64,000 nt of DNA from the NCBI RefSeq assembly GCF_900637185.1, contig NZ_LR134352.1, forward strand, positions 1,488,001 to 1,552,000. Reading direction: 5' to 3'. A program made the position numbers and the translations under genes. Numbering within the stretch: the stretch's first letter is position 1; each line of letters begins with the position of its first letter. Source of the DNA: Nocardia asteroides (GTDB taxonomy: Bacteria > Actinomycetota > Actinomycetes > Mycobacteriales > Mycobacteriaceae). The notes under the pieces are model-generated. The model was not told the DNA's origin. It worked only from the letters and a program-made list of their open reading frames with translations, and did no database searches. Below, piece after piece: positions 53,369 to 62,555 of the stretch.

Positions 53369-54028
53369 ATGGGCTCTGTCATCGGCGATCTGCTTCCGCT
53401 GGCGGTGGGTGTGGCGATCTCGCCGATCCCCATCGTCGCGGCCATTCTCATGATCCTGTCCAAGAACGCGGGTGGTGCGGCGCGCGGCTTCGCGGCGGGC
53501 TGGGTCGGCGGGATATTGCTGGTGACCGTGGTCGTGACGCTGCTGGCCGGGCCGCTGGGCGGTTCGGGCGACACCGAACCGTCGACCGCGGCGTCCTGGG
53601 TCAAGATCGTGCTGGGCGCGCTGCTGATCGTGCTCGCCGCCGAGCAGTGGCACGCGCGGTCCGATACCGCGGTGCCCGGCTGGATGCAGGCCATCGACAC
53701 TCTCACCGTCGCCAAGGCGGCGGGTCTCGGCGCGGTGCTGTCCGGGGTGAACCCCAAGAATCTGCTGCTGTGCCTGTCGGCGGGTGTGGCGATCGGGTCC
53801 GGCGGGCTCAGCGCGGGCGGTGACATCGTGGCGATCCTGGTGTTCACCCTGATCGGCTCGGCCACCGTGCTCGCGGTGGTACTCGGCTACGCGGTGGCCG
53901 CCGACCGGCTGCGCCCCACCCTCGACAGCGCCCGGCAATGGTTGCAGGACAACAACCACGCGGTGATGGCGATCGTGCTGCTGGTGATGGGCGCGGTCGT
54001 GCTCGGCAAGGGCATCGGCGGACTCTGA
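53369..54028 (+). CDS. GAP-family (Sap-like) membrane protein
   Basis: 219-aa polytopic protein with about six helices. DLLPLAVGVAISPIPIVAAILMI, AGWVGGILLVTVVVTLL and AVLSGVNPKNLLLCLSAG are the hallmarks of the GAP (glycolipid addressing protein)/DUF2910 family, related to the mycobacterial sulfolipid-1-addressing protein Sap. The family helps move envelope glycolipids or peptidolipids across the membrane. The start is ATG 53369, leaderless. SulP follows 16 bp later and may be co-transcribed. Confidence 0.82.
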   Translation: MGSVIGDLLPLAVGVAISPIPIVAAILMILSKNAGGAARGFAAGWVGGILLVTVVVTLLAGPLGGSGDTEPSTAASWVKIVLGALLIVLAAEQWHARSDTAVPGWMQAIDTLTVAKAAGLGAVLSGVNPKNLLLCLSAGVAIGSGGLSAGGDIVAILVFTLIGSATVLAVVLGYAVAADRLRPTLDSARQWLQDNNHAVMAIVLLVMGAVVLGKGIGGL

Positions 54029-54044
54029 CGGTGGGGGGCTCGTC

Positions 54045-55736
54045 GTGAAGGCACTGCCGATCTTCGAATCGCTGCACGGTTATCAGCGCGGCTGGCTGCG
54101 GCCCGACATCATCGCCGGGCTCACGGTCTGGGCGGTGCTGGTGCCCGAAGCACTGGCCTACGCGTCCATCGCGGGCGTGCCGCCGGTCGTCGGGCTCTAC
54201 GCGGCCGTGCCCGCGCTGGTGCTGTACGCCCTGGCCGGCAGTTCGCGGCACCTGGTCGTCGGGCCGATGTCGGCGACGGCGGCGCTGTCGGCGGCGATCA
54301 TCACCCCGCTGGCCGGTGCCGACGCTGGCCGCTACGTCGCGCTGTCGACCGCGCTGGCCATCGCCACCGGCATCGCCGGATTGCTGGCCGGGCTGATCCG
54401 GCTCGGCTTCATCGCCGCGTTCATCTCCGAACCGGTGCTCAAGGGCTTCATCGTCGGGCTCGCGCTCACGATCATCATCGGCCAGGTGCCCAAGCTGTTC
54501 GGCATCGACAAGCACGGCGGCAACTTCTTCGAACAGGCCTGGGGTGTGCTGCGCGGACTCGGCGACACCCAGTGGCGCACACTGCTGATCGGCCTGCTCA
54601 GCCTGGCCGTCGTACTCGGCGTGAAGCGCTGGCTGCCGCTCGTTCCCGGTTCGCTGCTCGCGGTGCTCCTCGGCATCGTCGCGGTGCGGCTGTTCGGCCT
54701 CGACGACAAGGGCGTCGACATCGTCGGGCACATCGACGCGGGCCTGCCCACGGTCGGAATGCCCGCCGGCGTCGGCTTCGACGACTACCTCGACCTGCTC
54801 GGCCCCGCCCTCGGCGTGCTGCTGATCGGTTTCGCCGAGGGGCTCGGCGCCGCGAAAACCTATGCGGCCAAGGCGGGCTATCCCATCGACGCCAACCGGG
54901 AACTGCTCGGGCTCGGCACCGCCAATCTCGGATCCGGGCTCGGCTCGGGCATGGTGGTCAACGGCAGCCTGTCCAAGACCGCCGTCAACGGTGGGGCGGG
55001 GGCCAAGACCCAGCTCAGCGGGCTGGTGGTGGCCGCGCTGACCGTCCTCACGCTGCTGTTCCTGACCGGCCTGTTCGAGAATCTGCCCGAGGCGACGCTG
55101 GCCGCGGTGGTGATCGCGGCGGTGATCGAACTCGTCGACATCGCCGCCCTGCGCCGCCTCTACCGGGTGTGGACCCAGTTGCTCGGCAGCATCTACGGCC
55201 GGGCCGCGCGCGCCGACTTCCTCGCCGCCATGGCCGCGCTGTTCGGCGTCCTGCTGTTCGACACGCTGCCCGGCCTGCTCATCGGCGTCGGCGTGTCGGT
55301 GCTGCTGCTGGTCTACCGGACGTCCCAGCCGCATGTGGCCGCGCTGGCGAAAACCGGTTCCCTGTGGGTGGATACGGCCCGCCACCCCGAACTCGCCGCG
55401 CGACCGGATCTGCTGGTGGTCCGGGTCGAATCGGGGCTGTTCTTCGGCAACGCCGACTACATCGAGTCCAGCATCGAGAAGCTGTGCACCGACGCCACCC
55501 GGCTGGTCGTCCTCGACGCCGAGACCTCGCCCTCGCTCGATGTCACCGCCGCCGAGATGCTGCTCGACCTGCGCAACACCCTGGCGCACCGCCGGATCGA
55601 CTTCCGCATCGCCCGTTCCATCGCCCAGTTCGGCGACGCCCTCGGCTCCGCCGAAGCAGGCGACACCCCGATCGGCATCTACCCGACCGTGGCCGCCGCG
55701 GCCGCCGATCTCCCCGAACATCCTCCGGCCCGCTGA
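54045..55736 (+). CDS. SulP-family anion transporter with STAS domain
   Basis: 563-aa SLC26/SulP transporter for sulfate, bicarbonate or related anions. N-terminal motif DIIAGLTVWAVLVPEALAYASIAGVPPVVGLYA is the SulP signature; 12-14 helices follow, with NRELLGLGTANLGSGL and NGSLSKTAVNGGAGAKTQLS in the transport core. A C-terminal STAS domain (about 430-560) reads VVRVESGLFFGNADYIE, VVLDAETSPSLDVTAAEML. GTG 54045. Selectivity cannot be read from sequence. It lies 16 bp behind the GAP gene. Confidence 0.93.
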   Translation: MKALPIFESLHGYQRGWLRPDIIAGLTVWAVLVPEALAYASIAGVPPVVGLYAAVPALVLYALAGSSRHLVVGPMSATAALSAAIITPLAGADAGRYVALSTALAIATGIAGLLAGLIRLGFIAAFISEPVLKGFIVGLALTIIIGQVPKLFGIDKHGGNFFEQAWGVLRGLGDTQWRTLLIGLLSLAVVLGVKRWLPLVPGSLLAVLLGIVAVRLFGLDDKGVDIVGHIDAGLPTVGMPAGVGFDDYLDLLGPALGVLLIGFAEGLGAAKTYAAKAGYPIDANRELLGLGTANLGSGLGSGMVVNGSLSKTAVNGGAGAKTQLSGLVVAALTVLTLLFLTGLFENLPEATLAAVVIAAVIELVDIAALRRLYRVWTQLLGSIYGRAARADFLAAMAALFGVLLFDTLPGLLIGVGVSVLLLVYRTSQPHVAALAKTGSLWVDTARHPELAARPDLLVVRVESGLFFGNADYIESSIEKLCTDATRLVVLDAETSPSLDVTAAEMLLDLRNTLAHRRIDFRIARSIAQFGDALGSAEAGDTPIGIYPTVAAAAADLPEHPPAR

Positions 55737-55796
55737 CGCGAAGCTGGTGCGCGAGCACGAATTCGGCAGTTCTCGCTCCGCCTTCTGTCCTGGCTG

Positions 55797-55825
55797 TCGA
55801 CAGTGCGTGCTCGGCGATCTAGGCT
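55797..55825 (+). promoter_or_regulatory. Promoter of the lipase gene
   Basis: TCGACA (55797-55802), a 17-nt spacer and TAGGCT (55820-55825). The -10 box runs into a perfect 24-bp palindrome (55824-55847), so operator occupancy would block the start site. Confidence 0.7.
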
Positions 55826-55847
55826 ATGACCGACCGGTCGGTCATAG
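55824..55847. promoter_or_regulatory. Perfect 24-bp palindromic operator (TetR-like)
   Basis: Half-site CTATGACCGACC (55824-55835) is followed directly by its exact reverse complement. The core ACCGACCGGTCGGT resembles many actinobacterial TetR operators. It overlaps the -10 and expected +1 of the lipase promoter. No tetR gene is adjacent. Confidence 0.85.
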
Positions 55848-55877
55848 GGCCGGGCAGTGCATGGATCAGGAGCAAAC

Positions 55878-56804
55878 ATGTCAGGCTGGCCAGCTCGCAT
55901 CGCCGTGTTGTCGGCGGCGGCGATCGTCTCTTTGTCGACTTCCGCGCCCACCTTCGCCGAACCGGAACCGGAACCGTCCTACAGCTACCTCGGTGGGGTG
56001 GCGGCACAGTTCCGCGCGCCGGACACCGCGCCGCCCGGCGCCAACGACTGGGACTGCCGCCCCGATGGCGCGCATCCGCAACCGGTGGTCCTGCTGCACG
56101 GTCTCAGCAACCAGACCGTCACCTGGAACACGCTCGCGCCTGTGCTGGCCGCCGCGGGCTACTGCGTCTTCAGCACCACCTACGGCACGGGACCGCTCGG
56201 TCCGGTGGGCGCCGTGGCGCCGATCGCGGAGAGCGGCGAGCAGATCGGCGCGTTCATCGACCGCGTCCTGGCCGCCACCGGCGCCGGTCAGGTCGATCTC
56301 GTCGGCCATTCGATGGGCGGCGCGATCCCGTTCCACTACCTCAACCATCTGGGCGGCGCGTCCAAGATCGACGACTACATCGCGATGGGCGCCCCGTTCC
56401 ACGGCACCACGCTCAGCGGCATCCAGTCGATGTTCGCCCAGGTCCTCGCCACCGCGCCTGCCCTGGACGTGGCGATCACGCCGCACTGCGGGCCGTGCCA
56501 GTTCACCTACGGCTCACCGTATCTGCGCGAGCTCGACCCGGATCCCGCCGCGGCGCCCGATGTCGACTTCACCACCATCGTCACGCGCTACGACCAGATC
56601 GCGACCCCCTACGAGACCGGAATGCTGACGGGCGCCAACGTCCGCAATGTCGTGGTCCAGGATCTGTGCGCCCAGGACTACACCGAGCACTACGAACTCA
56701 CCGCGGACCCGGTGGCGATCGGTGTGGTGATCGCGGCCCTGGCCGACCAGGACATCGTGCCCGCGAGTTGCCGCCCGGTACTCCCGTTCCTGGGTCCGGT
56801 CTAG
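55878..56804 (+). CDS. Secreted lipase/esterase (alpha/beta hydrolase)
   Basis: 308-aa exported hydrolase. Signal peptide of about 30 residues ending TFA then EPEP. The fold shows VVLLHGLSN (oxyanion), VDLVGHSMGGAIP (nucleophile Ser about 144), MGAPFHGTT, TIVTRYDQIATPY (acid Asp) and a His near YTEHYELTADP. It is of the secreted lipase class 2 type (EstA/LIP-like); substrates are probably triacylglycerols or esters. ATG 55878 is preceded by AGGAG. Transcription is controlled by the overlapping palindrome. Confidence 0.88.
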   Translation: MSGWPARIAVLSAAAIVSLSTSAPTFAEPEPEPSYSYLGGVAAQFRAPDTAPPGANDWDCRPDGAHPQPVVLLHGLSNQTVTWNTLAPVLAAAGYCVFSTTYGTGPLGPVGAVAPIAESGEQIGAFIDRVLAATGAGQVDLVGHSMGGAIPFHYLNHLGGASKIDDYIAMGAPFHGTTLSGIQSMFAQVLATAPALDVAITPHCGPCQFTYGSPYLRELDPDPAAAPDVDFTTIVTRYDQIATPYETGMLTGANVRNVVVQDLCAQDYTEHYELTADPVAIGVVIAALADQDIVPASCRPVLPFLGPV

Positions 56805-56908
56805 ACGCGGCTCCGACCGGAATTCACCCACGGCGGGTGATGACGCGACCGCACCGGACACCCAGCATCGTCAGTGACGACTCGACCGAGCTGAGGAGCT
56901 GATATCCG

Positions 56909-58714
56909 ATGGCACTGGATTTCGACGATCGCACCGATTTCGAGAACGCCGACCGTGGGTTCATCGCGACGCTGACGCCGATGCGGATCACCAAGGACGA
57001 CGGCACGGTGGTCTTCGACACCAGTGCCTATTCCTTCCTGGACGGTCCGTGCCCGGACACCGTGAACCCCAGCCTGTTCCGGCAGGCGCAGCTGTGCGTG
57101 AAGAACGGGCTGTACCAGGTGACCGAGGGCATCTATCAGATCCGCGGCTTCGACATCTCCAATATGACGATCGTCGAGGGTGATACCGGCGTCATCGTCA
57201 TCGACCCGCTCATCTCGGCCGAGTGCGCGGCGGCCGGGCTGCGGCTCTATCGCGAGCATCGCGGCGACCGGCCCGTCACCGGAGTCATCTACACCCATTC
57301 GCACGGTGACCATTTCGGCGGCGTCGACGGGGTACTGCCGAACGGACGCGGTGACGTGCCGATCCTGGCGCCCGCCGGATTCATGGCCGAAGCGGTGTCG
57401 GAGAACGTCTACGCGGGCACCGCCATGACCCGGCGCAGCACCTACATGTACGGCATGGGCATGACGCCCGGCCCGGAAGGCCAGTGCAGCACCGGTCTCG
57501 GTATCCAGACCTCGGGTGGCACCTTCGGCCTGATCCCGCCGACGATCGACATCACCCACACCGGCCAGCAGGAGACCGTCGACGGCGTGCCCATCGTGTT
57601 CCAGATGACGCCCGGCACCGAGGCGCCCGCGGAGATGAACTTCTACTTCCCGCGCCACCGCGCCCTGTGTCTGGCCGAGAACGCCACCCACAACCTGCAC
57701 AACCTGCTGACCCTGCGCGGCGCGCAGGTGCGTGACCCGCGCATCTGGTCGCACTACATCGACGAGGCGATCGAGATGTTCGCCATCGACTCCGATGTCG
57801 CCTTCGCCTCGCACCACTGGCCCACCTGGGGCGTCGACAATATCGTCGCGTTCCTGTCCTTGCAGCGCGACCTCTACATGTACCTGCACGACCAGACCCT
57901 GCGGATGATGAACGCGGGCCTGACCGGGCCGGAGATCGCCGAGGCCATCGAACTGCCGTCGGGCCTGGCCGACGCGTGGAGCGCGCGCGGCTACTACGGC
58001 TCGGTCAGCCACAACGTGAAAGCCATCTACCAGCGCTATCTCGGCTGGTTCGACGGCAACCCGAGCTCGCTGTGGGAGTGGCCCGCGCAGGAGAAGGCGA
58101 TCCGCTATGTCGAGACCATCGGCGGTATCGACACGGTGATCGCGAAGGGCCGCGCCTACGCCGACGCGGGCGACCTGCGCTTCGCCGCCGAACTGCTCAA
58201 GCACGCGGTCTTCGCCGAGCCGGACAACGCCGACGCCAAAGCCGCCCTCGCCCAGACCTATCGCCGGCTCGGCTTCGGCGCCGAGAACGCCACCTGGCGC
58301 TGCTTCTATCTCACCGGCGACGAGGAACTGCGCAACGGCGTCCGCCCGACCGTGCTGAACCTGGGCGGCGGCATGGCCGCGGCGCTGTCGATCGACCAGC
58401 TCTTCGACACCCTCGCGATCCGGGTGAACGGGCCGCGCGCGGCGGGCGAATCGTTCCGGATCGAATGGCATTTCACCGATCTCGACACCGTGATGCGGCT
58501 GACGATGTCCAACGGCGTGCTGGTCCGCACGGTCGACCCGCGCTCCAAGGCCGACATCGACCTCACCCTGAACCTCACCAAGCAGCAGCTGCTGGGCATC
58601 CTCGCGGGCAAGGGGCTCGACGGCATCGATCACAGCGGTGATCCCGGCGTCCTGTCGCGGCTGCTCGGCCTGCTCGACGATCCCGACCCGAATTTCGCGA
58701 TCGTCACGCCCTGA
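56909..58714 (+). CDS. Alkylsulfatase-like metallo-beta-lactamase enzyme (SdsA1 type)
   Basis: 601-aa class III alkylsulfatase-like protein. The MBL domain (about 70-330) has VIYTHSHGDHFGGVDG (zinc, about 129-135) and CLAENATHNLHN. A helical dimerisation domain (about 350-480: AIELPSGLADAW, SVSHNVKAIYQRYLGWFDGNP) and an SCP2-like C-terminal lipid-binding domain (from about 490) complete the family order. It cleaves primary alkyl sulfates such as SDS to alcohol and sulfate; the real substrate is unknown. There is no signal peptide. ATG 56909 has GAGGAG upstream. Confidence 0.92.
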   Translation: MALDFDDRTDFENADRGFIATLTPMRITKDDGTVVFDTSAYSFLDGPCPDTVNPSLFRQAQLCVKNGLYQVTEGIYQIRGFDISNMTIVEGDTGVIVIDPLISAECAAAGLRLYREHRGDRPVTGVIYTHSHGDHFGGVDGVLPNGRGDVPILAPAGFMAEAVSENVYAGTAMTRRSTYMYGMGMTPGPEGQCSTGLGIQTSGGTFGLIPPTIDITHTGQQETVDGVPIVFQMTPGTEAPAEMNFYFPRHRALCLAENATHNLHNLLTLRGAQVRDPRIWSHYIDEAIEMFAIDSDVAFASHHWPTWGVDNIVAFLSLQRDLYMYLHDQTLRMMNAGLTGPEIAEAIELPSGLADAWSARGYYGSVSHNVKAIYQRYLGWFDGNPSSLWEWPAQEKAIRYVETIGGIDTVIAKGRAYADAGDLRFAAELLKHAVFAEPDNADAKAALAQTYRRLGFGAENATWRCFYLTGDEELRNGVRPTVLNLGGGMAAALSIDQLFDTLAIRVNGPRAAGESFRIEWHFTDLDTVMRLTMSNGVLVRTVDPRSKADIDLTLNLTKQQLLGILAGKGLDGIDHSGDPGVLSRLLGLLDDPDPNFAIVTP

Positions 58715-58724
58715 CCGAACCGTC

Positions 58725-58757
58725 GACGCGGCCGTGCCCACCGGGTGCGGCCGCGTC
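58725..58757 (+). terminator. Hairpin terminator after the alkylsulfatase gene
   Basis: Perfect 10-bp arms (58725-58734, 58748-58757) with a 13-nt loop, 11 bp past the stop. No T-run. Confidence 0.6.
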
Positions 58758-58839
58758 CGGATGTGGCCGCTTCGGGTTCGGCGCGGTCGATGTCTCGGTA
58801 GGGTCGGCCGTAATCGACAGGCAGGAAAGGTGGAACCCG

Positions 58840-59349
58840 GTGGGTATCAAGCAGCGAGCCGTGGTGCAGATGAGCGCGGAGGAGATCGCGCAGTTCCTCG
58901 ACCGCAGCCGCGTCCTCACCATGGCGACGCTGAACGCCGACGGCAAGCCGCACCTGACCGCGATGTGGTTCGGGCACATCGACGGCGTCATCTACTTCGA
59001 GACCAAGGCCAAGTCGCAGAAAGCGGTGAACCTGCGCCGCGACCCCACCATCACCTGCATGGCCGAGGCCGGCGACACCTACGACCAGCTGCGCGGCGTC
59101 TCGATCGAGGGCACCGCCCACCTGATCGAGGACACCGAGTCCGAGGAGTACTGGCGGGCCGGCATCGACATCTACGAGCGCTATGTCGGCGCCTACAGCC
59201 CGGAGCTGCGGCCGTTCGTCGAGGCCATGATGAACAAGCGGATCGTGGTGCGGGTCGAGCCGACCCGGGTCCGGTCCTGGGATCACCGCAAGCTCGGCCT
59301 GCCCGCCATGCCGCTGTCGGGCAGCACCGCCGAGGGCCCGCGGCCCTGA
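58840..59349 (+). CDS. Pyridoxamine 5'-phosphate oxidase-like (FDOR) flavin-binding protein
   Basis: 169-aa split-barrel protein of the FDOR/PPOX-like superfamily. VLTMATLNADGKPHLTAMWF, YFETKAKSQKAVNLRRDPTITCM (cofactor phosphate Lys/Arg) and SIEGTAHLIED are typical; such proteins bind FMN or F420 and reduce small substrates. F420 is plausible in this lineage. GTG 58840 follows AAAGG. The 3' end overlaps the convergent MerR gene by 67 bp. Confidence 0.85.
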   Translation: MGIKQRAVVQMSAEEIAQFLDRSRVLTMATLNADGKPHLTAMWFGHIDGVIYFETKAKSQKAVNLRRDPTITCMAEAGDTYDQLRGVSIEGTAHLIEDTESEEYWRAGIDIYERYVGAYSPELRPFVEAMMNKRIVVRVEPTRVRSWDHRKLGLPAMPLSGSTAEGPRP

Positions 59350-60050
59350 GCATCGCCGAGCAGCGCGCGTAGCGCTGTCGCGCCGTCGACGAGTGCGAGG
59401 GAACGCGTGGTGAGCGCGGAATCCCTGGCGGCCAGTGCTTCCCGTACCGTCGCCGCGTGCGCGCGGAACTGCGGCATGATCGCGCGTACCTGCGGCACCC
59501 GGTATCCCGCGTGTCGCAGCTGGTGGACGATGCGGGCGTCGCGGACCTGGGCTGGGGAGTAGCGGCGCGCGTCCCCGGTCGAGGCGCGATCCGGGACGAC
59601 CAGACCTTCCGCGTCCCAGTGCCGCAGCGTCGAGGTGCGCACGCCCAGCGCGTCGGCCAGTTCGGCGATGCTCATGGCGTCCGAACCCCGCACCTCGGTG
59701 ATCGGTTCCGTCGCGATGGCTGCGGCGGCCTGTCGGGCCAGCGTCAGCTCCTCGCGTTCGGTGTGCAGGCCGGCGTGGGCCGCGTCCAGCAGCGCCGGAA
59801 CGCGTGCCGGTTCGGTGTGCGCGGTTCGGACGATCCGTTTGGCCTCGACCGGACCCACCCCCACCGCGAGCGCGCGATAGGCCAGGGCCGACCGCACGTG
59901 GATCTCCCGATAGAGCCGGTGCCCGCCCGGCGAGCGCTGCGCCGGTGGCAGTACACCGTCGCGTTCCAGATTGCGGATCTGCTGCACTGAATACCCGGCC
60001 AGCCGGGCCACGTCGACAGTCCGACCAACCGGCGAGTTGAGGTTTTCCAC
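59283..60050 (-). CDS. MerR-family regulator with two MerR DNA-binding modules
   Basis: 255 aa, GTG 60050 with GAGGAG. Two MerR HTH units are in tandem: VGRTVDVARLAGYSVQQIRNL then GHRLYRE (about 9-75), and MSIAELADALGVRTSTLRHW then ARRYSPAQVRDARIVHQL (about 124-195). MerR proteins normally have one module; a tandem in one chain could bind as a pseudo-dimer or have an effector-sensing second copy. It is divergent from the DUF6194 gene across 61 bp, the expected control target. 67-bp convergent overlap with the FDOR gene. Confidence 0.85.
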   Translation of the reverse strand: MENLNSPVGRTVDVARLAGYSVQQIRNLERDGVLPPAQRSPGGHRLYREIHVRSALAYRALAVGVGPVEAKRIVRTAHTEPARVPALLDAAHAGLHTEREELTLARQAAAAIATEPITEVRGSDAMSIAELADALGVRTSTLRHWDAEGLVVPDRASTGDARRYSPAQVRDARIVHQLRHAGYRVPQVRAIMPQFRAHAATVREALAARDSALTTRSLALVDGATALRALLGDAQGRGPSAVLPDSGMAGRPSLR

Positions 60051-60111
60051 CGGAAACTCCTCGTCATCGGGGGAAAAGTCCACACAAGCACCGGAATGAG
60101 ACGCTCGAATC

Positions 60112-60570
60112 ATGACGATAGACGAGATCATCGAGTACGTGACCGGCCTCGGCGGCGTCCTGCACCTGAACCCCGGGCCCGGCGGCGAATTCCCCGAGAT
60201 CAGCTGGGGTGATTCCTTCTTCTACTACGCGCCCGACGGCGTCCTGCCGCGCACCGGCCAGCCGTTCGCCACCATCGTCACCAAGGACTATCCCGACGAC
60301 ACGACCTCGCGGCTCGACCGACCCGGCGTCTTCCGGCTCAACATCGCCGCCGGCCGCGACGCGTTCACCGCCTGGACCGGGCACGCGCCCGGCCATGGCC
60401 CCGACGACACGGACGCGAGCGTCACCGACACGGTCCTCGCGCATCCGGTCTATGGCGCGGCGGGCTGGCTCGCCATCGTGGCCCCGGGCGCCGCGACCGA
60501 CGAGGCGGCCAGGCGGCTCCTGCGTGACGCCCACGCCCGGGCCAGAGCGCGGGCCGAGCGGACACGCTGA
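60112..60570 (+). CDS. DUF6194-family protein
   Basis: 152 aa cytoplasmic protein. GVLHLNPGPGGEFPEISWGDSF, PFATIVTKDYPDDT and PGVFRLNIAAGRDAF match DUF6194 as I recall it, a family of unknown function, often beside MerR regulators. No catalytic motif. ATG 60112 has no evident Shine-Dalgarno. The gene is divergent from the tandem MerR gene and may be its target. Confidence 0.72.
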   Translation: MTIDEIIEYVTGLGGVLHLNPGPGGEFPEISWGDSFFYYAPDGVLPRTGQPFATIVTKDYPDDTTSRLDRPGVFRLNIAAGRDAFTAWTGHAPGHGPDDTDASVTDTVLAHPVYGAAGWLAIVAPGAATDEAARRLLRDAHARARARAERTR

Positions 60571-60606
60571 GAACGGAGCCGTTCGTGGCCGCACTTCGGT
60601 GCCACC

Positions 60607-61596
60607 ATGGTTGCCATGGACGAGGACGAGGTCGTCATCGGCGGTCCGGTCCTGTCGACCGCCGAGGTCTCGGCCAGGGAGTCGTTCGACCTCTGGTCGT
60701 CGATCATGAGCGAGGCGGTGCTGCCGTGCTCGCTGGAACCGCTCGGCGACGGCCCGTTCTTCGGGTCGCTGACGCCCAAGATCATCGCCGAGACGCTGTC
60801 GATCGCCGTCGCCGCCAACTCCGCCGAGATCGCCCGGCGCGACCGTCGCCATATCGCCCGCGTGCCCGCGCCGTACGTGCTGGCCGGGCTGACACTGTCC
60901 GGGATCACCGAGGTCGCCGCCGGGGACGGGCGGTCCCTGCGGGCGCCCGCAGGCACGATGTTCATCATCGACGGCGAACACCCGCAGCAGGCGCGGACCT
61001 CGGCGTATCAGGGTGTGCTGGTGCGGGTCTCGAAGGAGGCGCTGATCCGTTCCTCGGGGTTGGGCGAGGGCGATTTCCCCGCGGTCACCCTGGTCGAGCC
61101 GGTCGCGCACGGTGGGCTGGTCATCGACTATTTCCGGCGGCTGGCGATGCTGCCGCCGCCCGCTTTCGGGGTGATCCCGCTGCTCAACGCCGGGGTCGAA
61201 CTGCTCGGCGCCGCGCTCGCCGTGGACCGTGGGCGCGCGCCTGCGCCGCCGTCGGGCCGCAGGCTCGACCGGGAACATCTGATCCGGTATCTCGAGGACA
61301 ACCTCGCCGACCCGCGACTCACCACGCAGCGGATCGCGGAGGCGTGCGGCATGTCCCGGCGCAAGCTGTTCCGGGTGATCGGCGCCGACGAGGGCGGCCC
61401 CACCGCGCTGTTGCGCGGGCTGCGCGTCACCCGCGCTCGTGAGCTGCTCGCGACAGCGCCGGACCGGACCGTGGCCGCCATCGCGCACGCCTGCGGCTTC
61501 ACCAACGACCGCAACTTCTACCGGGTGTTCCGCGCCGAGACCGGCATGACGCCCTCGGAGTACCGGGAGTGGATCCTGTCCCGGCGGGCCGGCTGA
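60607..61596 (+). CDS. AraC-family transcriptional regulator
   Basis: 329-aa regulator. An N-terminal sensing domain (about 1-215; AraC-binding-like, EEVS-type FDLWSSIMSEAVLPC and MFIIDGEHPQQ) is followed by a two-HTH AraC DNA-binding domain (about 220-325): LTTQRIAEACGMSRRKLFRVI and RTVAAIAHACGFTNDRNFYRVF. Start ATG 60607 or ATG 60616. Ligand and targets unknown. It follows the DUF6194 gene by 36 bp but is probably a separate unit. Confidence 0.88.
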   Translation: MVAMDEDEVVIGGPVLSTAEVSARESFDLWSSIMSEAVLPCSLEPLGDGPFFGSLTPKIIAETLSIAVAANSAEIARRDRRHIARVPAPYVLAGLTLSGITEVAAGDGRSLRAPAGTMFIIDGEHPQQARTSAYQGVLVRVSKEALIRSSGLGEGDFPAVTLVEPVAHGGLVIDYFRRLAMLPPPAFGVIPLLNAGVELLGAALAVDRGRAPAPPSGRRLDREHLIRYLEDNLADPRLTTQRIAEACGMSRRKLFRVIGADEGGPTALLRGLRVTRARELLATAPDRTVAAIAHACGFTNDRNFYRVFRAETGMTPSEYREWILSRRAG

Positions 61597-61755
61597 CGCA
61601 ATCGGGCGAACGAGGTGGCACTTCTGGTCGCTACCTGGTTGCTGATGTCGGTCCCGGGATCGTTCATGTCTCGCCTCACACGGTTCGGTGTCTCGGCGAG
61701 GTACCTTTAGTTCCAGTTCAGAAGCATTTCGTGCGGATGACCGAAAGGGGAGGGC

Positions 61756-62028
61756 ATGACCGTCGACCTCCGTTTGCTATCCGGCTCCCGGGCCCGGCGG
61801 ACGAGCTCGATGCTCGGTCCGGTCGAACTCGCCACCGGCGGACTGCTGCTGACGGCGGCCGGGCTGGCGATGATCGGCCCGCTCGTCGCGGCCCTGCTGA
61901 TCCGGCGCAGCGGCGCCACCAGCGTCGACGCCGCCGCGACCACCCCGCTGATCCTGCTGAGCGTCGCGGTGGTCCTCGCGCTGACCGCGGGCATCGGCCT
62001 CTTCGTCGCCGCCAAGTACCGCCGCTGA
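61756..62028 (+). CDS. Small two-helix membrane protein
   Basis: 90-aa protein with two hydrophobic helices (about 20-48 and 63-85) separated by RRSGATSVDAAATT and a basic end. ATG 61756 follows GGGGAGGG. No known family. DUF1801 follows 21 bp later and may share the message. Confidence 0.6.
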   Translation: MTVDLRLLSGSRARRTSSMLGPVELATGGLLLTAAGLAMIGPLVAALLIRRSGATSVDAAATTPLILLSVAVVLALTAGIGLFVAAKYRR

Positions 62029-62049
62029 TCGGTCGAGAGAGGAAACTTG

Positions 62050-62487
62050 ATGGCTACGTCCAAGAGTGGCGCCGGGTTCACCGCCGAGGAACGCGCCGCG
62101 ATGAAGGAGCACGCCCAGGAACTGAAGACCGCGGCCCGTCGTGGCAAGACCACCAAGGCCGACGGTGAGGCCGACGTGCTCGCCAAGATCGCCGAACTCG
62201 ACGAGCCCGATCGCGGCATCGCCACCCGAATCCACGAGATCGTCAAGTCCGCCGCCCCCGACCTCACCCCCAAGACCTGGTACGGCATGCCCGGCTGGGC
62301 CAAGGACGGCAAGATCGTCTGCTTCTTCCAGCCCGCGGCCAAGTTCAAGGCCCGCTACGGCACCCTCGGCTTCAACGACATCGCCACCCTCGACGACGGC
62401 CAGATGTGGCCCACCGCCTTCGCCGTCACCGAACTCACCCCCGCCACCGAGGCCCGTATCACCGAGCTGGTGAAGAAGGCCGTCTAG
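62050..62487 (+). CDS. DUF1801 protein
   Basis: 145 aa. DLTPKTWYGMPGWAKDGKIVCFFQPA, KARYGTLGFNDI and AFAVTELTPATEARI are typical of DUF1801 (YdhG-like), structural role unknown, possibly small-molecule binding. ATG 62050 follows GAGAGGAAA. A Lys/Glu-rich N-terminal extension (1-50) is common in actinobacterial members. Confidence 0.85.
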   Translation: MATSKSGAGFTAEERAAMKEHAQELKTAARRGKTTKADGEADVLAKIAELDEPDRGIATRIHEIVKSAAPDLTPKTWYGMPGWAKDGKIVCFFQPAAKFKARYGTLGFNDIATLDDGQMWPTAFAVTELTPATEARITELVKKAV

Positions 62488-62555
62488 CCGCCGGGTTTCC
62501 GTGCGGTGGAGGCGATTCGGTCACGGCTCGGCGGTTGTCGGTGGGCGGTGGCAGC

